Shown here piece after piece: positions 43,908-56,066 of a stretch of DNA of 64,000 bases. Numbering within the stretch: position 1 is the stretch's first letter; each line of letters opens with the position of its first letter. A program made the translations under genes and the position numbers. Origin of the DNA: Limnephilus marmoratus (taxonomy: Eukaryota; Arthropoda; Insecta; Trichoptera; Limnephilidae). The notes beneath the pieces are model-generated. The model worked only from the letters and a program-made list of their open reading frames with translations, made no database searches and had not been told where the DNA came from. The stretch covers positions 38,157,571 to 38,221,570 of the forward strand of contig OU862927.1 in the NCBI GenBank assembly GCA_917880885.1. The letters run 5' to 3'.

Positions 43908-46594
43908 TTACTTTGAACTTTGTAGGAAAACAGCCTTCATTTTTCTACTAAAAGTACTGCGTGTATCAAAAAATAAGTCAGAATCCTTGAGCTTTTGATT
44001 CTGATTAAGTGATTCGCACATTCTTCTGATTGGGTCCCTGACACCAGCATTTGTACGCGTCCGGCTAATGTGGAATAAGTCTTTAAGCCTTGTTACTCTG
44101 GGTGGTACTTTAAAGTTTATTAATTTCAGTAAGTCGGGACAGTCAATAACGTTGTTACAGATTTTATATAGAGTCATGAGATCAAGGTACGTTCGTCGGT
44201 TAGATAGCGTGGAGACGTTATAACTCGAAAGCATATTTATATACCCGCGTTTAGGTGCGCTCATTCTGTAATTGAGGCACTGCAGAAATTTCTTTTGAAT
44301 ACTTTCAATGTTTTCTTTATAGATACCGTAAAGTGAATTCCATATGGAGGTGCAATATTCAAGTTGAGAACGGACCAGCGTGTAGTAAAGAAGAAGATAT
44401 GTTTCAGGTTTTCGAAATTCACGGCTGTTTCTGATGACAAATCCTAGCATGCAGTAAGCTTTATTCACAATATTATCAATATGCGCATCGAAATGGAGTT
44501 TGGAATCAAAAAGTACGCCTAGATCTCTTATACAGTAAACGCGCTCGAGTAAATAGTTACCAATACAATATTTCTGTATGATGGCGTTATGATTTTTAGT
44601 AAAACTTATTTGTTTACATTTGTTGTAACTAAGGTAAATTTTGTTTTCATTGCAAAATGCTTCGAACCTTACTAAGTCGCTTTGGATTAGCAGACAATCG
44701 TTTAAATTCCTAACAATGGCAAATATTTTTATGTCATCGGCGTACAAAAGAAATAAACAATGCAAGAAACATTTAGTAACAGTGTTAATAAAGAGTATAA
44801 ACAACAGCGGACCCAGGATTGACCCCTGTGGCACGCCAGAGGTAACTGGCTCCCATGTAGAAGTGTGTCCTCGCAACGATACGGCTTGTTGTCTTTTTGT
44901 TAAATATGAGACAAACCAACGTAGTAAATTTCCTCTAATTCCGTTGTACATAATTTTTTTAATAAGAATAAGGTGGTCAACCTTGTCAAAAGCTTTTTTA
45001 AAATCGCAGTATATTGCATCTACCTGGTGGCCTCGATCCATGCTGTTGAACAAGAAGTTTGAGTAAAGAAGTAAATTACTCATGGTAGATTTGCCTTTTA
45101 CAAACCCATGTTGTTGTTCCGTAATTATGGAGGCAAGCTGGGGATATATATGGTCATGGACAAGTCTTTCCAAGAGTTTAGGGATCGCCGAGAGAATGGA
45201 TATTGGAGAATGGATATAGTTTTCTACTTTTTGCCGTGAGTCGCCCTTGTGGACCGGTATAATATAGGCCAACTTCCACCTATCAGGGAAAACCCCGTCA
45301 CTCAGGCATTTGTTAAATATTATGGTAAGTGGAACATATAGTGACGAAGCAGCAGATCTGAGGAAAAATGCAGGTATTCCGTCATGACCTGCACCCTTGT
45401 TTATATCTAGCGACATTAAACTCGAGAGCACTTCTTGTTCCGTTAATTCAATGGTGTGAATGTGCGCAAGTTCAGAGTCGCAAACGGCTTCAAGTTGGTC
45501 GATGTTAATCATGTCGTTGACAGAGGAGGGTTCGAATGTTGATTTAAAGAATTCAGAGAACATATTACAAATTTCCTGGGCATCGTTAGATTTGCGACCT
45601 TCGAAGGACATAGTAGCAGGGTATCCATCAGACGATTTTAATGAGGATATGTATGACCAAAAACTTTTAATATTATTTTGCAATGAACTTTCGATGTTGT
45701 CGAAAAATAACTTTCGAGAATCACTAGCCAGTCTTTTGTATGTAGCACGTAAGAAGGAAAATTCACGATAGTCAGAAAGACCTTTATATGTCTTCCATTT
45801 GTGCCAGACTTTATCTTTTTTCCGTGATAACCTAATAAGTTCGGGAGTAAACCATATGGGAAATTTGTCATTTCGTCGTGCCAATAATGGAATGGACTTA
45901 TCAATTATATTATTTATTTTTAAATAGAATCGATCTACTGCTTCTTCGGCTGATAAACTTGCGGTTTCAGATAACCAATCAATACAATTAATGTCATTAT
46001 TAATCTGAGTATAATCAGCTTTCCTGAAATTGCGCCTACGCTCTTTTTTGTTTTTGATTTTTGGTTGAGTTTCGGATGATATATCAAATTCAAGGGCTGG
46101 GTGGTGTCTGTCTTCTGAGAGCAGAGGGTCATTGCTGCGTGTAACATTTGTTTCGCGACTGTAGAATATGAGGTCTAAGTATTTTTCATTATGGTTAGGT
46201 ATGCAATTATATTGGAGCAAGTTCATCAATGACATTGTTTGCAGCAAAGTTTGCGATGCAGCCGTGTTTGAAGAGGCGAGACCTTGACTGCAGCCTTCGG
46301 AAAAAGACCAAGTAAGAGTAGGTTGATTCATATCTCCAAGTACACAAAACATATTATTTGGTTCAGATGAAAATACAGATTCTAGGTTTTTGGAGAAAAT
46401 ATCATAAAACGTTGGTGGCGAGACAGGAGGTATGTATACTGCACATATGATGAGATTGGAAGACCTTACCGGAATAGATACGAAGATTTGTTCGATTTGG
46501 CTGGTTTCCCAGTCATCGAGCCGGGATGCTGCGAGCTCCTTGCGCACTGCTACCAGTACACCGCCTCCGTCCATCTTACCAGTAAGAGTACGGT
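43908..46594 (-). pseudogene. LINE ORF2, 3' part (most of EN, RT, C-terminus)
   Basis: From the insertion point the frame reads TLTGKMDGGGVLVAVRKEL (endonuclease), AVYIPPVSPP, CVLGDMNQPTLTW, YLDLIFYS and RHHPALEFD, then RT motifs NYIHSPISILSAIPK (Ile-His in place of the usual RP), YCDFKKAFDKVDH, SGVPQGSILGP and catalytic YADD (about 44735). The C-terminus has CTSIWNSLYGIYKENIESIQKKFLQ and ends at TAG/TAA 43908. No stop or frameshift occurs in about 895 codons, so the gene was close to intact when the insertion split it. The codons before 46594 in this frame belong to the insertion, not to the LINE. Confidence 0.92.
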
Positions 46595-49500
46595 TGTGAT
46601 GAATTGCATTAATCAACAGTGAAAATAAGAAAATATCGTAGCTTCCCACTTTAATTCAAAAAGAAAAAAACAATTAATTATAAAACAGATACACCTGCGA
46701 CATCTACCGGTTCAAAGTAAATTGAATTCTTGTTGACGATAGGGATCTACAATTAAGTAGATTGAGATGAGTATTGATGAAAAGAACACAGAGGGTGCTA
46801 GAAATCATCATTAATCAGCGTAATAATAAATAGTTGAAATCAACAGCCAATCAGGTCTAAGCAGAAAGCTATAAATAACTAATGAAACCAATCACAGAAT
46901 GGAAGGCGTAGCCAAATTTTGAACAAAGGAATGGACTTTGAACTAAGCAATTAATCAGAGATTTATGAGAAAGAATATCGTCACCGACCGAAAGATCAAT
47001 ACACTATAATGTAAACAGGGTCTCACGCCCGGTGCATTAGATACAATGACCCCAGATTTAAGATAAACAATCAGTACAATGAAGGTGTTGACGACCGCCG
47101 TTAACGAACAAATTAATCCATATTATGTTGGAAAAACTAGGCAAGAAAATAGCAAGAGAATTATGATAAGAGGAAAATTAAAGAAAAGACGTGTAAAACG
47201 TAAGAAAAGCTACTGTAGGGTTATTCAGTCGTATAACGAGTACATAGAGGGTCAGGGAGACCAGATTAAAAGGAAAGCGTACATTTTACATTTAAAAGGA
47301 AGAAAAACGCTGGAAATTAGGGATGTCACTCTTGTAACGTCAGGGAAAACGATTTGAAAAGGAAATCTAATGGAAAAACTGGACGTTTAAACGGAAGTGT
47401 TTATTGAACAATATAAGATTTCGACTTAATTTTGCGTTTTCAGACGAGTTTAAATAGATATCGTTATATATTTGGAATAGGGAGGTCATACTGGTTACAT
47501 TGCGTTAGGTAAATCAAACAAAAAGGAATTGTTTTCCGTCAATTGTTTGACGAAAGTACTATGGAAGATAGGAAAGTTTGATGATAGACGTAAACATTAT
47601 TTGAGTTGACGACCCCACACGTGATTTTGTTATTTAAACAACCAGAAAACGGACATGGTTTTAGGTGATTAAACCCATTTTAATGGCTTTTTGGACGATA
47701 AAAATTATCATTGGGCATAGGGACTGTTTATTCAAACTAAAAACGATTAGATTTTATTACCCTCGAATAAAAGCTGAGTTATTGATCAACACCTCGGAAA
47801 CCCAGACATAAACACATGTCAAATTTTAAATTAATGTAGATTTAGGGGAGAAAGGGACGGAATTTGGGGGAAGATCCATATGAAGTAATAAAAATTGACA
47901 TATATTTAAGGGCCGAAGTGGAAGTTTCTCCTAAAAAAAATGTGGAAAATAACATAAAAAGTAATAGTATATAGAAAATGAAATTTTCTAAGAGGTGACA
48001 TACATCGAAGACGAAACGGGGGGTAGTAAAAAAGAAAATAAAAACAATTAAAAGATGATTCCGTAAGGAAAACTCATGAAAATTCAGAAGTATCGATGAA
48101 AACAATAAATTTGGCTTGGAATGTAACTAATCATATAGATGTGGATAATAACATAAGGATAAAAGAGGAAATTCGTAGGAAGAGTGTTGTGAATACAAGA
48201 AAATTCTAGGGGAAAGGGGAAAATTCAGATATACTACGTAAATAGAGAAAATACGGGTTTAATGGAAAAAATTCATACAAGTAGCAGTGAGATAGAGTGG
48301 AAATTATAAAAATTGCAACTCGAAATTGCATAGTAAACATTTCGATATGGAGATAATCATGATTTGTGATAGGTACGGAAAAATCGAGACGTAAATATAG
48401 TTATCGAAGACGGACCTTTTACGAATTGAGAAAAAAAATAACAAAAAAATTATGAAATTTGAGCTAATTTTGTATGACCAACAGACAAAAGGAATGAGGG
48501 GCATTTTGACGTAATATCGCCGGTCCGATCCTGGAAAAATGTTTAAACGAGATAGGGCATGAACAAAGTCATGAAAGGTGGACCTAACGACAGTTAAACA
48601 AAAATGACAGAATCGATATATGAAATCTCGAGTTGTTAGAGATTAAATTCGTGGATCAAAGATAGCTTAGATAGGCCATTCTAATCCTGAAAGGGGTTTA
48701 AAAGACAGGACTTAGTGAATTTTGGTTAGTCATCGGGGGTTTTTGAAAAGCGGAAGGTTGTGAGACGTGACGTGACGTTTAAAGCGGTTATTAATTGAAA
48801 AATTGTCTAAGTGTTAAAAAAAATTTTTATGATTCTGAAATAATTGGAGTCAAGTCAATAGAAGTGATTTCGGACTTAGTATAATCTAGTGTTAGATAAA
48901 ATGCATTTTAACAGAAAGTTCTAAGTGTCTAAAGTTTGGTATTAAATTTAGTGTAAGAAATTAGTACCATTAATAATAATTAATTAGATTCAGTGAGGTG
49001 ATTAAATCATAAATTTAAATTGTGAAAAGTTAAAAAGTGCTGCAATAAATACAATTTGTGTAGTGAAAAGTTCGGATTTTACAATCATTAAATATAAACA
49101 TTTTGAGACTTAGGGAAATTGTGGAAAACAAAAATCAGTGAAATAAATAAATAAAGTTATGTGATAATTGATGTAATGCAAATAAGTGATAATTAATTAT
49201 ATGTGTCCAGTTTAAACGGCGAGAGTTATAGCAAATACCAAATATTTAAATTAATTATTTTTTTTAAACAGTGCAAATTGAAAAGAGATAATAAATAAAT
49301 AAAGTGCAAATCGAACATAATAATTTATCACAGGATTAATCTAGTATTAGATAAAATAATAATAATAAATATGGACTTTAGAATAAATAATACAAATTAT
49401 TAAGTTGTTGTTAAATGAGATTGTGATAACTTAATAATAATAACTATTTCGGAAAGCTTAAATAAATAGTAAAACGTTATCTTACTGCAAAATAAATAAA

Positions 49501-50432
49501 AAGGGTTCGGTGACAAACAAAAATAAAAATAATAAATTTCTTATTTCGTAAATAATCGTGAAGTGGATGTTGCTTAAAATTTATAATTTAAACGGAATAC
49601 ATTTTGATTGATAAAGATTAGTCATCAATTAATTCAGTTTAGAGTCAACGCAATAGTGAAATAATGAATAAAGATGATTAATCTAGATTTAGTTAGACAA
49701 TAGCTGAATTAGGTAGAAAGAAATATATAAAGGTTTGTCGTGTTGAACCCGACAGGAGTGGACCTTTTGGGGTAAGTCCTTACAAAGTATAAAAATTTCT
49801 AGAGACATGAACGAGGCAGAGGGCAGTTGACCGTCGGTATAAAATTTTATATTATTATAACAAAATATTATTTGCTTAATATGTGATATGTACCTATATT
49901 AAAATATTATATATATAAAATAGATATATTTATATATATATGTATATATATATATTCCAAGAAAGTTTAATCAAAAAGAAAAACACTTATATAAAAAGTA
50001 AAGGTATCGATCTCGAATACCTATCTTTGCATTTATCCGTAACTATTTAAAATAGTTATGTGTTTGATAAATTTCCAAGTCAAAGTTTTGTATTTATTTA
50101 GTATATATACTATTTATTATAACTTCAGCTAATATAAAATGATCAAAAAAATGAGTTATGATATTAGAATTTACCTCAACTATAATAAAATTGTACATAT
50201 ATCAGTATATTTATTTATTGAGACAAAATGTATATGTATATATATGTATGCATTATAATTATATTTATCGGGGAACAGATTAGACCTCTGCGAAAAGGAA
50301 ATTATCACTATTAAATTCAAAAGAAAAAAAAAATTAGAACCATATAAGCTCGCGTTTAGGAATGTTCAAAAAAAAAATAAACAAACATCTCATGTTTGGA
50401 ATCTAGGTCACGAAGCCAGTGGGAATGTTTAC

Positions 50433-51086
50433 ATAATTGAAATGGTTTATAAAACAACTCGGTCATTGGGGCACTGGGTCAGATGCTTTTAAAGGAAGAT
50501 GTACCTGGGTCTTTAATAGGTGGTTGATAGGTATTAGTATTATAGTAAGTTAGGTTATTATATAGGTTATAGTATATTTATTAGGTAGTTGACAGGTATT
50601 AATATTAACTTGACAATGGGACAAAGCCAAGAAATTGCACAATTATAGAAAAGGTTGTAAACACAATCTTTAACTTGAACATGAAGAGATAAATTTTGAA
50701 TTGAACAATTGAAACTAAATAGATTTATTATAAGCTAGTCAAATAATAGGTACATCAAACATTTGGAAAATCACGGGTTAGTTTAGGAGTGTATTGAAGA
50801 ATTACATGGAATATTCGAGGAGAAATTTATAGAACGATTACTCTCGTAGGTATCAATCACTTACAAGAAGCAGTTGAAAAATCACGGGATAGCCTAATAA
50901 AAAGTATCAATCATTTACAAGAAGCAGTTGAAAAATCACGGGATAGCCTAATAAAAAGCATAAATAATTTACATGAAGCAGTTGAAAAACCACGGGAGAG
51001 TAAAAATTTTACCAAAAGTTGAACCTTGGGGGAAAATTTAGAAAACAGTTTAACAATAGGAGGCAGTGGTCGCTCCTAAAAAAAAC
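50433..51086 (+). repeat. 654-bp direct repeat R1
   Basis: ATAATTGAAATGG...CGCTCCTAAAAAAAAC. It recurs at 55413-56066, offset 4,980 bp, with one difference seen (AAACCACGG at 50989 against AAATCACGG). It contains the 54-bp tandem repeats at 50852-51000. R2 runs on into a frame (RTINQTHNRDGNLLNK...), so R2 is probably the copy in original context at its right side. Confidence 0.93.
50852..51000 (+). repeat. 54-bp tandem repeat encoding an 18-residue unit
   Basis: Units at 50852, 50906 and 50960 (last one partial) translate to INHLQEAVEKSRDSLIKS, a heptad-like charged helix. The same array is in R2 at 55832. The open frame around it is short and interrupted upstream, so a protein is possible but not shown. 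Confidence 0.7.
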
Positions 51087-51340
51087 TACTAGTAAACGCC
51101 AGATATCAACCGTGAATGCTTGGTGCGCACCATCCCTGCGTCGCTCCGCGACACTGATGTTGGAACTTGTTCCCTCACATCCCAACTTATCCTAGCCTGT
51201 CCTGTGCCCTTTGTAGTACTAGTGGAAATCGTGAACGTGAAATAATAGTTATTCACTTTGCTGCTAGGCCCTGCGGGCGGCTTTTAGTTCGGCTTCGCCC
51301 GGTTTGAGTGTTTGTGACCATTTTGTAAATCCAACAGGAA

Positions 51341-51370
51341 CTGGCTCCTAAAATAGCCAGTTCCTCGGAT
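51341..51370. other. hairpin
   Basis: GGAACTGGCT, 8-nt loop CCTAAAAT, AGCCAGTTCC: perfect 10-bp stem, just before the gene at 51384. Confidence 0.5.
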
Positions 51371-51383
51371 CTACTGTAATCCT

Positions 51384-54300
51384 GTGACTCCAAAAACACC
51401 TGTGTCGAGTGATGTCCGAGTTCCACGTGTCAAGACATGCGACTTTGAAGGTAAATTCAATGTCCCAGTTTTAATGTATACTAAAATGGAGAAAAGCGGC
51501 TTAAAGTCCTTAACAATAGAAAACATTTCTGAAAATATGCCCACTCAATGCTTAGTCTCAGCTCGTAACATGCTTTGGTTATGTAGTTTTGCTTTTATGC
51601 CAATTTCACTACCTGGATGGTCTGGATACATGCGAAACTGTTACGATGATAGACAAAACTTTGAACCATCTTATGTACAGGCTTTGCCTTTTATAAGCAT
51701 AGATCCAGAAAATCCGACTGCTATTTACTCTGCCCTTAGTTACGCTTCTAAAGAAAGTAAGTTAGCTGGCCAGCCGTGTATTGTGACATTTGACCAACCA
51801 CTTTTCCTGAAAGCAGTAGACATTGTTGCAAGTTCTTCTATAGAAAGTGAAATATCTGGAGTAATCGTCAGACTAGGCGGATTCCATCTTCTAATGAGTT
51901 TCCTTGGTTGCTTAGGAAAGTTTATGGAAGGTAGTGGAATCGAAGAAATGTGTACCTCTGTTTATGGAAAACCAACGATGTCAGGACATGCTTACGCAAG
52001 GTCTTATAGAGTTCACATGATGACCCAGGCAGCTTTGATATTACTGCTATTCGAGAAATGTTCATCTATTAAAGAAATGATTACAAACGACTTTAAGGAT
52101 ATTAATAACCAAACAATAAACAAACAAACAACTGTTGAAGACGCCATGAGAGATTGTAAAACAAATGAAATAATGAAAAGACTAGAAGAAGTGTATGAAG
52201 ATTTGGTTAAAACTAGTAGAACTTCAAAACCGTGGCTACAAGAGTTTAAATTGGTGAATTTGGTTCTAGACTTTATTCTAGCAGAGAGAATCGGCGATTG
52301 GAATTTGCACATTAATACAGTCAAGCAAATGATACCGTATTTCCATGCTGCTGGACATTTGCTCTACGCCAAATCCGCACAAATATACTTACAACAAATG
52401 TTGAGTGTACAAACGAAAATGTCAAATGAAGACTTCGAAAGGTTCGTCAATAAAGGTTTCTTTACAGTTCGGCGTATAGGTGGATTTTTTACCGGTATCT
52501 GGACGGACATGACCATAGAGCAGACATTAATGCGATCATCAAAATCCATAGGTGGGCTTACTCATGGACGAGGATTAAGCGAGAGGACGCTAACCAAATT
52601 CATTGCTTGTGCTCCTGGATCCCTACAAATTTGTGAGGCTTTCGAGAAGTTCTCTGGCTGCTTGACTCAGTTTAATGAACAGCACACTGAACCAAGATGC
52701 AGTAGAAGAGAAAGGGACTTGCAAGATATTAGTAAATTTCTCGGATGGCTGCGTATTCATAATCCTTTCCGACAGAGCAAAGATTTAATGTCTTTATCCT
52801 CTGGTCTAGTAGTGATAAGTTCGGGTGTAAACTGCGATGAAGCGTATGATATAGGAATGAACTGCTTGAAAGACATCGAAGGAAATAATTTTGCAGATGT
52901 TAAATTGAAAAGAAAAAATAAAGTTAAAACTATAGGCTCCGTAGTAAGTGGCATAAATGTGAGATCTGAAAAAGTGCCAATTAATCCTGATCAGCTGTTT
53001 AATAGGTTTATTTGTATGTCTCAAGGAACAAATAATCTCAAACAATACTTCAACTATGAACTCAGCCCATACCCTTTGTCTTTATTTGAAAACAATAAAA
53101 TGATAAGAAAGGGAACTAAATCAAGTCTTATGAAAATATTTGAAAAATGGACAGTTAGCAACGAAGTTTTTGAGAATTTGCCCCCAAAAATATATGTAGT
53201 AGATGGAGGGTATCTTTTGTGTTATTTGGCCTGACAAAGTAATATATAGCAGCATCATAGAGAAGTATGTTGACACTGTAATGAAACGGTATGGGAAAGA
53301 TTGTCATGTTGTGTTCGATGGGTATCCTGACTATCCCACCACAAATGGGGTCGAACATATGCGGAGAAGTAAAAAAACATCTCTAGAAATGAAATTCAAC
53401 GTTAATATGGAGTGCTCTGTGAAGCAAAATGAATTTTTGGCAAATCCAAAAAACAAAAGCCAGCTTATTAAACAGCTCTCTCAAAAGCATAATGAAGCAA
53501 ACATTCCAACCATTGTGGCGGAGGAAGATGCAGATACTGAAGTGGTCGGAAGAGCAATAGATGTTTCCCAGATTCAAAGTGGGAGGCCTGTAGTTGTTGT
53601 CGGACAGGATACTGATCTTTTCGTTCTATTGATAGGGCTACCACAGTGTCAAAATGTGCGACTATTCTTTCACAAACCCTCTGGCACACCATCAACGTAT
53701 GACATCAGCAAGATTCGTGAAGAGATTGGTGATATGAGGATGTGATACCACGTCTCATTTATTTGGCAAATTGCTAAGTTCATCAAATGATCTCCGCACA
53801 AAAGTTTTACAGCTTTATGAAAAACAGGCAGACAAAAATATTCTCAAAGAGATAGGAGTGGCTTTTGTCTTGAAACTATATGAATGCACAAGGTCTGCAT
53901 GTCTGAATGACAGTAGATATTCAATGGAATCCAGTTACTAATATCTACAGCCTGTATGTCTGACGAATATCTACAGAGCGTAGGTTGGACTAATCAGCTA
54001 AATGTGTCCAATAGTCCGATATCCGGGATTTTTACATACATACTTACATAAATTAAGTTTTTTAAACTGCATACGCAATATTACGTTATTCCAATATGCT
54101 ATACATAATTGCAAATCCAACCTCTGCCAGTACTGTAGATATTCGTCAACACTTTGTTTGTCATAGATATTAGTCAACAGTTTGAGCTGTAGATATTCGT
54201 CAACACTTTGATTCTCATAGATATTAATTCGATTTTTTCAGTTTTTGGAATTCCTGTAGATATTAGTAGACGCCTCCTATTCAATGTACCTTAAAGCTGT

Positions 54301-54642
54301 TGCAAAAATGTCATTAAAATCCAAATTTAATATGGCATCCCTCCCTCCAACATCTGGTGCTGCTTCAAAAATGGATCGGAGATAAGGAAATCACCGCTAC
54401 GGACTGGAGATGGATTTTGACTGACAACATGCTGTACCCAGTGCACTCAAAAAAACCACCGGCAGCTGAATAAGTTATAAACTTAGTTTCCTGCAACTGC
54501 AAAAAGGCTTGCAAAAATAATTGTAGCTGCTTTAAAGCATCACTTGATTGCACAGAAATGTGCGGGAGCTGTGGCGGATCATGCAGCAATTTAACTTTGG
54601 TTGAAGTCGAGGAAAATGAAGAACTTCTCATGGAAGTTTAAG
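51384..54642 (+). pseudogene. multi-copy uncharacterised protein with nuclease-like domain, broken
   Basis: The parts together resemble a large repetitive family of unnamed animal proteins that I know only as multi-copy, TE-like genes. Part 1 (51384-53234) has PCIVTFDQPLFLKAVDI, RLGGFHLLMSFLGCLGKFM, AAGHLLYAKSAQIYLQQM and EQTLMRSSKSIGGLTHGRG. Part 2, after a frameshift near 53210, has VFDGYPDYPTTNGVEHMRR and VVVVGQDTDLFVLLIGL (53203-53745), which look like a PIN/5'-nuclease fold with acidic metal sites. Another shift at about 53735 gives DTTSHLFGKLLSS. A Mutator-like MITE splits the gene at 53927-54277. The end has WIGDKEITATDWRW, a stop (PPAAE stop), and a Cys-rich tail CNCKKACKNNCSC...C...CGSCGGSC. 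The first codon used is GTG; the true start is not visible. Nonfunctional. Confidence 0.7.
53927..54277. mobile_element. Mutator-like MITE, copy 2
   Basis: Perfect 9-bp TSD TATTCAATG (53918-53926 and 54278-54286) in the coding sequence of the broken gene. Starts GAATCCAGTTACTAATATC and ends as copy 1 (17506-17926), lacking two of its internal AATATCTACAG repeats. Removing it rejoins the host reading frame. Confidence 0.88.
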
Positions 54643-55412
54643 ATATCATAAAATTAAGATACCGCAATTATTTTGTTCTAAAATAAGATCTTTAAAAATA
54701 TTACATGCATTTTCAAACCAAAAACTATTTAAAATTCCTATTTTCGCTGAATACTTATTACTTATTATTATTTGAAACAAATTTAAAAAGTGAGGAATTT
54801 AGGTTTCACCGAGACTCGGTTAGTTTTATTTATAGAAAATGCAATAGTGTAACTTAAAGATAAAAAACACTCTCACTATACAACAATATTTGCATTGCAA
54901 CGCCGCGCCGGCCGGCCTCACCTCGACCGAACCCGCCATGATAATTTCGCTGGATCTTCAACAAAGTAAGTACTATTTTATATCATTTTAAAGGTAATAA
55001 TAGGGACTACAACTTTTGTGGGAAATATTTTTTCATAAAATGTCGTCGTAAAAAGTTATATGACAAAAAGTAAAATTACTTGCCAAAAAATATACAAATT
55101 TTTACCTTATCATACGAATTACAAAAAAAAACGGTAAAAGTTACGACGAAAATTAACTGGACATTAATTGTAGACAATATTATAGCAAAGAGAATAAAAA
55201 AAATTTCAATCCGATGTGTTGTTTAGTAATCGAGATAGAAGCGATTTACGAAACCCTTACACTTTTCATGTTTGGGGGGGCACAGGGGGGGAAGCAAGAG
55301 GGGTAGGGGCGGGGACTTTTTGCTAAACACTTGTCTAAATGGTAGTAGTCGATGGGGAAAAAATTAGCTTTATACTATTTAGTTCCATCTAAAAACACAG
55401 GCTGACTGGGCT
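54643..55412. other. unrecognised; GC and G-rich patches
   Basis: 54898-54945 is GC-rich (CGCCGCGCCGGCCGGCC), and 55271-55315 has G runs (GGGGGGG, GGGGGGGG, GGGGCGGGG) that could form a G-quadruplex. An AG|GTAAG-like donor is at 54961-54969 (CAACAAAGTAAGT). No gene. Confidence 0.4.
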
Positions 55413-56066
55413 ATAATTGAAATGGTTTATAAAACAACTCGGTCATTGGGGCACTGGGTCAGATGCTTTTAAAGGAAGATGTACCTGGGTCTTTAATAGG
55501 TGGTTGATAGGTATTAGTATTATAGTAAGTTAGGTTATTATATAGGTTATAGTATATTTATTAGGTAGTTGACAGGTATTAATATTAACTTGACAATGGG
55601 ACAAAGCCAAGAAATTGCACAATTATAGAAAAGGTTGTAAACACAATCTTTAACTTGAACATGAAGAGATAAATTTTGAATTGAACAATTGAAACTAAAT
55701 AGATTTATTATAAGCTAGTCAAATAATAGGTACATCAAACATTTGGAAAATCACGGGTTAGTTTAGGAGTGTATTGAAGAATTACATGGAATATTCGAGG
55801 AGAAATTTATAGAACGATTACTCTCGTAGGTATCAATCACTTACAAGAAGCAGTTGAAAAATCACGGGATAGCCTAATAAAAAGTATCAATCATTTACAA
55901 GAAGCAGTTGAAAAATCACGGGATAGCCTAATAAAAAGCATAAATAATTTACATGAAGCAGTTGAAAAATCACGGGAGAGTAAAAATTTTACCAAAAGTT
56001 GAACCTTGGGGGAAAATTTAGAAAACAGTTTAACAATAGGAGGCAGTGGTCGCTCCTAAAAAAAAC
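55413..56066 (+). repeat. 654-bp direct repeat R2
   Basis: Second copy of 50433-51086. Identity is about 99.8%. The frame across its end continues to 56202 (KKTRTINQTHNRDGNLLNKIVNQ...), unlike R1. Confidence 0.93.

Noticed and set aside
44641..45066. 141-codon plus-strand ORF
   Set aside because: It is the antisense shadow of the LINE RT domain on the minus strand.
47079..47357. 92-codon basic ORF as a gene
   Set aside because: Unrecognised, in a purine-rich stretch that favours Lys/Arg frames; no support beyond length.
51384..51400. GTG as a true start codon
   Set aside because: Nuclear genes rarely start at GTG; the frame is simply open there and the 5' end of the gene is lost or unrecognised.
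52013..53045. Minus-strand ORFs of 61-103 codons
   Set aside because: Antisense shadows of the broken multi-copy gene on the plus strand.
50433..56066. LTR element with R1 and R2 as LTRs
   Set aside because: The repeats begin ATAATTG and end AAAAC, there is no TSD outside them, and the interior gene is not a retroelement polyprotein.
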